Below, piece by piece: positions 1 to 9,900 of a DNA stretch of 64,000 nucleotides. Each line of letters begins with the position of its first letter. The stretch's first letter is position 1. This DNA is from Closterium sp. Naga37s-1. Taxonomy: Eukaryota; Streptophyta; Zygnematophyceae; Desmidiales; Closteriaceae. Below the pieces are notes generated by a model. That model was not told the origin of the DNA. It did no database searches and saw only the letters and a list, made by a program, of their open reading frames with translations. The stretch spans positions 1,211,001 to 1,275,000 of the forward strand of contig CANJKZ010000820.1 in the NCBI GenBank assembly GCA_947471745.1. Direction: 5' to 3'. Position numbers and translations under genes: made by a program.

Positions 1-1025
1 GAGCCCGCCGCCGCCCGCCTGTGCGCCGCCCTGATCGAGGCCCTGCTGCACTGCCACTGCCGCGGCATCGCCCACCGCGACATCAAGCCCGAAAACATCC
101 TCCTTACAAGCCTCTCCTCCGACTCCGATATAAAGCTCATCGACTTTGGCGTCGCAACGTCCTTCCAACGCGGCGTGCCGCTAACCGATGCAGTCGGGAC
201 TCCCGAATACATGGCTCCGGAGGTCCTCAGGCAGAGCTACGGTCCCGAGGCGGATATATGGAGCGCCGGGGTGGTGCTTTACGTGGTACTTAGCGGCGCG
301 CCCCCGTTTTGGGGGTCTAAAAGCAAGTCGGTGGTGGAGAGGATACTCAAGAAAGAGGTGGCGTTCAGAGGGGCCAAGTGGGAGGGCGTGTCGGAGGAGG
401 CCAAGGACCTGGTTGCTCGCATGCTCGTGAAAGATGCGAGCAAGCGAATTGGAGCCCTTGAGATTCTCGGTGAGTTGTGGGTCGTCTTCTGAGTCTGTTG
501 TACATTACGTGCTGTTTCCAAAGGGTCATGAGCGGTTGTTTGAGTCGAAGTGGTGACGTATGAGTCAAATAGTGAGTCACCGCGTGTTCAGAGGGGCTAA
601 GTGGGAGGGGGTTTCGGAGGGGGCTAAGGACCTAGTTGCCCGCATGCTGGTGAAGGATGCAAGCAAGAGGATTGGAGCCCTCGAGATTCTCGGTGAGTTG
701 TGGATGTGACCTATGAGTCAGCTGTCTTTGAGTAAGCTCATGAGTGGGAGGGCGTGTCGGAGGCAAAGGACCTAGTTGCTTGCATGCTGGTGAAAGATGC
801 AAGCAAGCGGATCGGGGCTCTTGAGATTCTCGGTGAGTTGTGTAACCTGTTACAGTGTCACACGGCACTCAAGCATGCCAGTCACTAGCTGTCCCCCTAA
901 GCCTCCCTGCCTCGACTAACATCGTGTCTTTTCTCCTGCCTTGCCTTTCCCGCGTGTCCCTGATTCGTCTCTTTCTCTCAGAGCATCCGTGGATTCAGAA
1001 ATGGAAGCTTGCTCCTCGCACGTGA
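1..1025 (+). CDS. Ser/Thr protein kinase, CaMK/PPCK-like, C-terminal part (5' end outside window)
   Basis: Reading starts in frame at base 1. The fragment carries the HRDIKPEN catalytic loop (69-98), the metal-binding DFG (151-159, LIDFGVA), the GTPEYMAPE activation segment and the subdomain IX stretch DIWSAGVVLY. Exon 1 ends at 469 before GTGAGT. The last exon is 982-1025 (after CAG) and restores the typical EILEHPWI; the summed length, 513 nt, is in phase. The protein stops only nine residues after the HPWI motif, so there are no EF hands or junction segment. That fits PEP-carboxylase-kinase-like or other short CaMK-group kinases better than a full CDPK. The intron between the two exons holds two further copies of the end of exon 1 (separate entry). 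Kinase identity is certain; the subfamily is inferred. Confidence 0.85.
585..832 (+). repeat. Two extra intronic copies of the kinase exon end
   Basis: Bases 585-692 and 742-832 repeat the last ~90-100 bases of kinase exon 1 (parent about 366-469). Each ends in the same GAGATTCTCG|GTGAGT donor. The first copy (FRGAKWEGVSEGAKDLVARM...) is open and is preceded by TTCAG. The second is open but lacks one codon of the SEEAKD stretch. They are either alternative last-but-one exons or decaying duplicates. Confidence 0.85.
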
Positions 1026-1795
1026 ATCGTGGCGTGAAGGTTACACCGGACGTACAACAGAGATACTGGCTCGATACCGATTCGGAGTTGTCTGTAAGGT
1101 TTGCCTGCCGGGATGACGGTGATGAAGGGCTTCACCGCACCGCCAAGTGGAGAATAAAAGGCGGATTCGTCTCTCGTTGCACGGGACCCGATTGCAACTT
1201 ACCTGAGGAGGAACTGGGAGAACCCTCGAGTTTTTAGTGCAACGATGGTGCTTTGTTTAAGGCACTTTCTGGCTGAAGGGAGTCTCGGAAGGAGCAGACT
1301 CAGCTGTGGGGTGTGCTTTGGCGAGAGCATAGCCCATGTTGTATACTATGTAGAAAGAAAGGGGACTGTAAAGGGGGAGAATCCGTAAGGATCTCTTTTT
1401 GAAGGTACACTCGTTATTTGTTTCATTTCATTTCATTAATTTATTCATTTTATCATAAGTACACACTCTCTGTATGTGAGTGTGAACGGTGTGTTTTTTA
1501 GTGGACTCAAGCATCTACTTATCACAAAAGAACAGGCTTGCCATACAGTGTACTTTTTCGAAGGCAACCATAACGGAGTACTAGCCACATTATAGATTGA
1601 AAGCCAGTCGTAGGTCGATGCACCACCTGACACGCAGCGGCGGCGGCGGCGGCGGCGGCGGCGACAGGATTCAGCTGCCTCTGCTTGAAATGTAGCTTCA
1701 TTCACATCACGCGCGTTCTCTGTCACATGTGCCGTGCCGTCTCTTGAGTGTTCCAGGCTGATTTTGAGGCCCCTTAAATGCAGAGAGAGTGTTAT
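1026..1795. other. Kinase 3' flank, no gene seen
   Basis: No convincing coding region. The stretch contains a short (GGC)n run near 1636-1662 and AT-rich sequence around 1400-1450 that could be the 3' UTR or terminator of the kinase. It ends at the GTTAT target of the LTR element. Confidence 0.5.
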
Positions 1796-2026
1796 TGTCA
1801 GAACACGCTCTTAACTCTTGACTTAGTAACTTAGGGTCTACCTAGGAAGCGTGAGTGTCGAGAGTGAGCATGGCAAGAGAATTGGGCAAAGAGGGGATTC
1901 ACTAAGGAATGTTTACAAGATATAGGATAGGGGAGAGGATAGGGTACACCACCAGCAGTTGAACCTAATAACTAACTAATACACTAGCAAGCTGTAGGCA
2001 GTTAGGATATGCAATATAATTCAACA
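1796..2026 (-). repeat. Left LTR of the small LTR element
   Basis: 231 bp repeat, TG...CA bounded. Functionally the 3' LTR, because the primer site lies beside the other copy. Confidence 0.88.
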
Positions 2027-2956
2027 CACCCCCGTAACTGCCTACGGCTATAGCTAGTGGTGTCTGGCACCAGGTCGCCTGGAGAGCGGTTGCTGTAGCT
2101 GGGATAGGCACAGAAACAGCGGTGGCTGAGCGGCAGCACCTGTGAACGCCAGAACGGAGGAGGGCGCGGAGAGCGCGGAGGAGGGCTGGGATAGCCGGAG
2201 GGCGAAGGATGCTGGTCGCTCGCCATCTACGAGCAAACACAACTGTTGGTGAGGAGGAGGAAGCTGGTGGTGGTGCACAGGAGGAGAGCAGAGGAGATGC
2301 GGCTGGAGAGGAGAGAGGAGGAGGAGATGCGGCTATAGGAGAGGAGACTGGAGGAGGAGATGCGGCAGAAGGAGAGGAGAGGAGAGAGGAGGAGATGCGG
2401 CTGGAGGAGAAGAGGAGAGGAGAGGAGAGGAGAGGAGAAGAGGAGGAGGAGAGGAGAGGAGAGGAGAGGAGAGGAGAGGAGGTGGCTGGCGCGGCAGAAG
2501 CTTTCCCGCCACCCCCTCATCCCCCTCCCCCCCATGCGCTGGCGCTGGCGGAAGTGCTGGCGCTGGGCGTTGGCGTCGCGCTGGCGCTGGCGCCCGCCGT
2601 TGGCGCTTGCGCTAGCGCCCGCCGTCGGCGCTGGCGTCCGCGCTGGCGCTTGCGACCGCCGTTGGCGCTGGCGGTGGCGCCCGCCGTTGGCGCTGGCGCT
2701 GGCGCCCGCCGTTGGCGCTTGCGCTGGCGCCCGCCGTCGCCTCGCTGGCACGCTCGCCACTGGCAGAGCGCGACGGGGCAGGCGAAAGGGGGCAGCGCGA
2801 CGGGTGCTGCAAAAGCAGCGGAGTTCGAGCCAGCAGCGGATTTCGCGCTACTAGCAGTAGCAGCCATGCCAGCAGCACAATAAGTCGCCATGGCAGATCG
2901 CGGGTTTGGTGGGCCCATGAAAACGAGGTCCTAGGAGGGACCACGCTCTGATACCA

Positions 2957-3187
2957 TGTCAGAACACGCTCTTAACTCTTGACTTAGTAACTTAGGGTTT
3001 ACCTAGGAAGCGTGAGTGTCGAGAGTGAGCATGGCAAGAGAATTGGGCAAAGAGGGGATTCACTAAGGAATGTTTACAAGATATAGGATAGGGGAGAGGA
3101 TAGGGTACACCACCAGCAGTTGAACCTAATAACTAACTAATACACTAGCAAGCTGTAGGCAGTTAGGATATGCAATATAATTCAACA
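2957..3187 (-). repeat. Right LTR of the small LTR element
   Basis: 231 bp repeat nearly identical to 1796-2026. Functionally the 5' LTR; the primer site TGGTATCAGAGC abuts it on the minus strand. Confidence 0.88.
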
Positions 3188-3192
3188 GTTAT

Positions 3193-3970
3193 GGCGTCTC
3201 AAACTTGGAAGTTGTAACATCCGTACCCAACCCCAGCTGGTCTCGATACGTCGAACCAGCCGAGGGAGAAAAGTGGGGAAATCTGATTGGATTGAGAAAG
3301 CGAGACTTACGGGCAATTCAGGATTGATTGGGAAATGAACCAATAGAAATTGCTGCTGAGTCAAACTTACGCAATTGGTTTGAGCTGTTAAAACACAACC
3401 CACGTAAGTTCACCTCATCACTAATTCAACCAATCAGAACACAGCCCCAAGAGTGAGTCGACAACATTTCCGCTGCTCACTTCAAACACAACCAATAAAC
3501 ATCAAACACAGGTTTGTGATTGCTGTGCATTTCCTATCCTTGCTATCTAAAATGTAATTGGTTGAGAACCTTGTTTGTTGCCACATGGGCAAGGCCCAAG
3601 GGAGTGCACCCCTCCTTGCCATGGGGAAGGTGGCTGCACCCCAAGGGGGTCTAGAGAAGGGGTCTGAAGCCTCTGGGCTCATTCTTCATTTCCTACTCCC
3701 AACTAATCAATTGGGAAATAGGATTGTCTTCTTCTCAACTCACCCTCCAAGATTTGTTACTGTATTTTCCCAGCAACTCTCAGACTTAGTCATTTCCAGG
3801 AGCTGTTACTCTCTGGTTGTACTAGAAGTTATTAATATATGGGTAAATGCCCTTTTTCTTAGTAGATCCGTTACAGAAGTAGCTTCAATCAATCCTCACC
3901 CCGTTCTCAGTCAGTGTCCATGGCGGTTCCAACGCTCTCCTGTCGCGAATGCACCTGTTAGATTAGACGG
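3193..3970 (+). promoter_or_regulatory. Upstream region of the sugar transferase, CCAAT-box cluster
   Basis: No convincing gene. Three CCAAT boxes on the plus strand (3340-3344, 3430-3434, 3492-3496) and several ATTGG inverses between 3280 and 3720 lie within 0.7 kb of the ATG. That density suggests NF-Y-type binding in the promoter. No clear TATA box was found. The LTR element ends 0.8 kb upstream of the start codon and could influence expression. Functional meaning is inferred. Confidence 0.35.
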
Positions 3971-3997
3971 TTGGCACCATATCAATTCATAACGAGG

Positions 3998-6900
3998 ATG
4001 AAGCTGTTCGCGTTTATCGAGTTAATCCGCGCGTCGTTGTCCGCACGCGACGTGCTCGTCTCCCTGCTCGCCCTCACCCTCGCCTGCCACGTGGCACGCG
4101 TTCCGCAATGCGCGGACCTCTCCCACTGGCGCGTCGTCGTCAGCAGCCAGTCAAAGCTCGCGACGCTTCCGGAGCGCCTCATGGTAGACCAAATCAACGT
4201 CGACGCGCGACTCGAGTCGCAGGAGCCGCACGAATCGCAGGAAGCAGTGAAGCAGTTGAATATAACAGGTGACAAAGTCTTGCCTGAGCAACCACAGCCG
4301 CAGAAGCAGGTGACCGTTGCGTCAACTCGAAACGCAGCTGAGCTTGAGAGTCAACCTCACGAGTCCATGCTAAGAATTCTCAAGAATGGCTCAGTGTTGA
4401 CTCGAGTTCAGCCGCTGGAAAACGGCGGTCGAAGAAAGCTTGCTGGCAGCAGCAGCAGCTACAATGCAGCACCAGGACGTTCAGGCCCGGCCCGAGCCTC
4501 GCCAACAGGCTCGGGAGCTGGCTCTCCCGGACCAAGCCAGGGTCGTCGTTTCCCGTCCCTCGCGCTGTACACGGCTCCTATCGGGTACAACACGACAATG
4601 ACGGCTTTAAAGCGCGCCGTGCTCTCGTGGCTGCGCCTCGCGCCGCCTCCCTACACGCCTCACGTGTACTTAATAGGCTCTCACCCTCTTAACTACTCCC
4701 GGCCGCACCTGTCGCTGGTTTGGCTGGCCCGTCAATTCCCAAGGCACGTGCACGCTATAGGCGGAAAAGGGGAGATGGTGGGAGGGGGAATGCAGGGAGG
4801 AGGCGTGGATGTGACTTATGACGGTGTGACTAAAATGAATTCGTTGTTTGCTCTGGCGATGCGGGAACAGTGGGCGGATGTAGCGGCGGTGATAGACCCT
4901 GACGTGGTGCTGCTGGGGGACGTGATGGCGGCTGTAGCGCGGCTGACGTGGCAGGAGGAGCAGGAGCGACGGGAGATGAGGAAGTGGGAAAGAGGGTGGT
5001 GGAGGGGAGTGGGGGGGAGGGAGGGGGAGGCGGAGAGAGAGGAGGAGGAGGTGGGGGGAGGGAGGAGGCACAGAGGCAGGCTGCTGCGAAAAAGGAATTC
5101 CCTGTCTCCTTCAGAATCCTCCTCCTCCTACCACTCCTCTTCTCCCCCTCCCCCTCTCCCTCTCTCTCCGAGATGGATTCTCACCTCTTCTCTCTGGCGA
5201 GTGTCCTGGTTCCCCTTCGTTCTCGACAATCTCCCTCCGGAAATCCAGCCGGCCAATCACAAGCCGCCAGCTGGCGTGGATGAGGCGGGGGTGCGGAGGT
5301 TCTTGAGGCGGCATGCTGAGCTGGACTCTGGTGGGCCGGTTGGGTTTGTGATGTGGAGCCAGAGACATTTCCGGGAAGCAACCTTTTCTGCAGAGACCAA
5401 AGCAGCAGCAGGCGACGTAGGAGCGTCGTCCGCATCCAACCGGAACGGGTTGCAGGTTTCGTTGTTTTCTGAGCCGATGCCTCCCTTCCTGTACGGGCGA
5501 GGCCCTCAGGGGTGGCAGTGGGTGCTTCGCCAGCTGGCGTGGGCGAGCCTAGTGCGGGGTAGTGCTAGCAGTAGCGGCAAGGGGAGGGAGGGGGCAGGAG
5601 GAGCAGAGAACGGGGAGGGGGCTGGCAGGGGGAAGGGTCGAGAGGGAAGGAAGGGAGAGGCAGAGGAGGGAGGGGGGGGAATGGAAGGCAAGTGGGGGCA
5701 CAGGCGAGTGTGGTACTGGATGGGGGAGGTGGAGGGTAGGAGTGCGGCAGTGGCGAGGGGGAGGGGGCTTGGGGAATATACGAGGCCCGAGCATGACTTG
5801 GTGCATGGGGTGGATAGGGTGGGAATGGAGGGTAGGGATGGTAAGGTGGGAGGGGTGAGTAGGGAGGGTATGGTACATGTGGTTGATGGGACGGGTGCTG
5901 TGTCTGCTGTTCGCATCGACCCTCACTATGACTCGGTGAAAGAGGCCGAGCGGGTGAGAGGGGGTGCGGAGCAGAGTAGGGGTATGGGTGGGGGGGATGG
6001 GGAGAGTGGGAGGAGTGGGAGGTGGGTGGCGCTGCCAGCTGTGCATAGTGCCACGTGGCATGGGCAGGTGAATGAGATGCTGCTGCGAGGGGGAGTCGGG
6101 GACTGGGGGGAAGGACTGGGGGAAGGACGGCGGGAGGGAAGGGGGGAGGGACAGGGGACGGAAGGGGCCATTGGGGGTATGAGAGAGGGAGTTGGAGGGG
6201 AGGAGGAGGGGGAGGAGGGGGAAGAGATTGCATGGGAGTGGGAGAGGTTGGGTGGGGAGCCTACAGTGGCGCATCTGCGATGGCATCTGGCCATGTGCCA
6301 TGGGCCCGGAGGTGAGTGAGATGGCACGGCCCGCGTGGTGAGTGAGATGGCATAGTATGGATGTGCGTGCGATGGCATGGTAATGATGGTGATTGTGTGC
6401 CGCTGAAGAATTAGGTACTAGGTTTGGGATGGGGGGGTGAGAAGTCAATTTTTGAGTCCGACTTTAAAATGGGGGGGTGAGCCGATAGTGGCACATTCGC
6501 GGTGGCATGTGGCTGGGAGGTGAGATGGCATGGCATGAGTTGCAAGGTGAGATGTCATGGCAATTTATGGTGGTGCTTGCTGCTGCCATATTAGGAGCGG
6601 GCAGGAGCTGCACACCTCTCGCAACGGGGGTGCTGCTTCACTCTCTTGGACAATCCTGAATGGAATGTGGCTGTCCAACCATTTTCTCTGCCTTCACTCT
6701 CATCCCATCCCACCCACCCACTCAGCCGAGCACCCCTGTCTCATGCGTCGCATCCGCCCCGGCAGCTGCCCGTGCGAGCACGCCCAAGCCTCCTGCAACA
6801 GGGGTTCTCTGCTCCTGCAACAGGGGTTCTCTGCTCCTGCTCCCCTGAATGGGATGTGGCTGTTCAACCATTCCCTCTGCCTTCCCACTTACATCCCACC

Positions 6901-9900
6901 CCCCAGGTGAACACCCCTGTCTCATGCGTCGCATCCGCCCTGGCATCTGCCCCTGCGAGCACGCCCACGCCTCCCGCCGCTCCTCCCTCCCCTCCGCCCC
7001 CTTCCGTGCCGGTCCCTACTTTGCCTGCTCCCCTGAACCTCCGCCTCCCCCTCCCCGCCCTGTACTCGCTATTAGCATGCCTAACACCTCGCTATCGGCA
7101 AGGGCGAAAACAATAAGTGCAGAAAGAGGGGAAGTCAGAAGGGTGGGAGGCGAGGGACGGGAGGGAGGGGAGAGACGGGAGAGGGGGAACGGAAGGACCG
7201 AGGGGGGACAAGGCGACGAGGAGGGGGAGGTAGAGGTGGTGCGGGCACGGGGGTTAGAGGAGGTGGTGGGGGAGGTGGCGGATGGGAACAAGGCGGTGGT
7301 GCTTGTGGCTGCCACTCACCACTATGCCTCCATGCTTCTCAGCTTCGCTTGCATGTGGGTGCGTCATTCTTTCATGTGCTGTGTCTAGTTTCACATCCGT
7401 TCTTCACCTTTTTTGTTATTTATTTTCTCTTTCTTTTTTCCTTTTCTCTCTCTTTTTCCTTCTCCTTTCTTTCTTCCTTTCTGTTTTATGTTCTCGTTTT
7501 TCAATTCCATGCTCGTTTGTTTGTCAATTCTGAAGTACTGTGCGATTTCCTTCATATATATATATATATATTGCCTTTTTTTTTTCTTTTTTCTAGCGGA
7601 TTTCATGCTTCTGTTGCTAGTCTTTGCCTTCACGTAAGTACCATGCGCATGACATCCAATTTCCATTTCCCCCCATCAGGCTCCGCCGTCTCTCAGTGTC
7701 CAACCTGCTGGTAGCAGCTCTCGACCCCACCGCCTACCGCATTGCTCTCCTGCACGGCCTCCCCGTCTTATACGACAACACCACTGCAGCAGCAGCGTTA
7801 CCAGCAGGAGCACAAGGGGCAGACGGAGCAGAGGGAGCTGAGGGGCTCGGGGCAGGCGGCTGTGCGTTCAACAGCCACTGCTTCCGGCACTACACCAAGC
7901 TCAAGAGCCGCGCCGTGCTGCGCGTGCTGCGGCTGGGCTATGCGGTGCTGTGGAGCGATGTGGACGTGGTGTGGTTTGACAACCCGCTGCCGCTGCTGTG
8001 GCAGTATGGAGAGGGAGTGCTGGCGATTCAGGTGAGGTGCACAAGGGGTGATCCAGCTTCCTTGTGCTGCCAATGCTGTGGGTCCTGTGGATGCTGCGAG
8101 TGCTGCAGCTGGGCTATGCTGTGTTGTGGAGTGACGTGGACGTGATTTGGTTTGAGAATCCGCTGCCCATGCTGTGGCAGCATGGGGAGGGAGGGGGTGT
8201 TGGCGATTCAGGTGAGCCTGACTCCTCGCTTTTTGAGGTGCCTCAGAAGGCAGCATGGGGAGGGGGTGTTGGCAATACAGGTGAGCCTGACTCCTCGCTG
8301 CCAGCCAATGCCATCTGTCGCATCAACAGTGGCTTTTGTCGAAACAGCAGGCTAAAACAAGAAACAGAAAAGAGAGGTTTTCACTAGCAGCAGTTGAGAT
8401 ACATATTGGAAACCCTAATTGGGTTGTACTCGCTATAGAGTACCCCACTGCAGGCTAGACAAACATCGACATTCTGACACACCTCCATAGTCAAAGTGGG
8501 GTACAATCAACACAACAAGCAGGCAGTGCAATAGTTCACAAGGATAAGCAAAGCTAGAGGCTATCACAGAGGGCAAATGAGGAGGAGGAGAAACTGTGGA
8601 GGGCGAGAAGATGAGAGGCGACGGCTGAAGCTGCAGACACACGGGCAACAGGAGTGCGCAGCACTGACGCTACCAGGCTAAACCCGGGCTACACGGCGAC
8701 AGGCGCAGCTGGCTCACTGTGCTCCCAGGAGTGCTCACACTGTGGCTACCGGGCGCAGAGCCCCGGACTACACGGCCACAAGGGGTCGTGGCTCTCTGGA
8801 CTACCAGGAGTGCTCACACTGTGGCTACCGGGCGCAGAGCCCCGGACTACACGGCCACAGGGGGTCGTGGCTCTCTGGACTTCAGGCGCTGCGGACGACA
8901 AGTCGGCTACCTCCGGTCAACCTCCCCCAACTGTCCCACACCCCTTTCACACACCCCCTGCTGAACCACTAGCACCGCTCACACGCCACCCCCCTCGTAC
9001 CACTCCGAAGGCTCCAACACATCCACCCCCCTCAGCGGCAGCTGCAGCAGTGGGAGACGGAGGAGGAGGAGGAGCAGGGGACGGCTCACACACACGGCAC
9101 CCCCATACTCTCCACCCCCAAACCCTAACACAGGAGTGCGGTCAGAAGCTCGGGGGACGGCGTGCGGCACTGGGGCAGACGGTACGGGCCGCTCACGGGC
9201 CTGGCGCTGACCATCCCAATTGGTAGCAGCAGTTGAGATACATATAGGAAACCCTAATTGGGTTGTACTCGCTATAGAGTACCCCAATGCAGGCTAGACA
9301 AACATCGACATTCTGACAGCTTTGACCTCTCTGACCCTTAGTATCAATCTCTCCCCCTGCACTCCCTGTATGTTTCACTCTCCCTTCTTTCTCTCTCCCT
9401 TCTTTCTCTCTCCTTTCTTTCTCTCTCCCTTCTTTCTCTCTCCCTTCTTTCACTCTCCCTTCTTTCACTCTCCCTTCTTTCTCTCTCCCTACTTTCTCTC
9501 TCCCTTCTTTCTCTCTCCCTTCTTTCTCTCTCCCTTCTTTCACTCTCCCTTCTTTCTCTCTCCCTTCTTTCTCTCTCCCTTCTTTCTCTCTCCCTTCTTT
9601 CTCTCTCCTTTCTTTCACTCTCCCTTCTTTCTCTCTCCCTTCTTTCTCTCTCCCTTCTTTCTCTCTCCCTTCTTTCTCTCTCCCTTCTTTCTCTCTCCCT
9701 TCTTTCTCTCTCCCTTCTTTCTCTCTCCCTTCTTTCTCTCTCCCTTCTTTCACTCTCCCTTCTCTCTCTCTCCCTTCTTTCTCTCTCCCTTCTTTCTCTC
9801 TCCCTTCTTTCTCTCTCCCTTCTCTCTCTCTCCCTTCTTTCTCTCTCCCTTCTTTCTCTCTCCCTTCTTTCTCTCTCCCTTCTTTCTCTCTCCCTTCTTT

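Larger units (their letters stand above)
1796..3187 (-). mobile_element. Non-autonomous LTR retrotransposon (TRIM/LARD-like), minus orientation
   Basis: Two 231 bp direct repeats (1796-2026 and 2957-3187) begin TGTCAGAAC and end TTCAACA. I noticed one base difference between them. The 5 bp target duplication GTTAT is intact at 1791-1795 and 3188-3192. Next to the right repeat, on the minus strand, is TGGTATCAGAGC (2956-2945), the classic initiator-Met tRNA primer site, so transcription runs leftwards. The 930 bp interior encodes no RT, protease or integrase. It is mostly a GAGGAGAGG-rich tract (about 2250-2490) and a GGCGCTGGCGCCCGCC-like minisatellite (about 2530-2740). A short minus reading frame starting MATYCAAGMAATASS could be a gag remnant. 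The element is recent and needs proteins in trans. Confidence 0.88.

Noticed and set aside
540..600. GGTGACGTATGAGTCA...GTGAGTCACC in the kinase intron as a palindrome-family member
   Set aside because: Outer arms pair but the TTTTGAG-N4-CTCAAAA core is missing; at best very degenerate.
3558..3992. ORF of 144 residues upstream of the transferase
   Set aside because: Overlaps the transferase start in another frame and lies in a CCAAT-rich promoter; no recognisable domain.
5506..6448. Large minus-strand proline-rich ORFs opposite the sugar transferase
   Set aside because: Antisense shadows of G-rich coding sequence.
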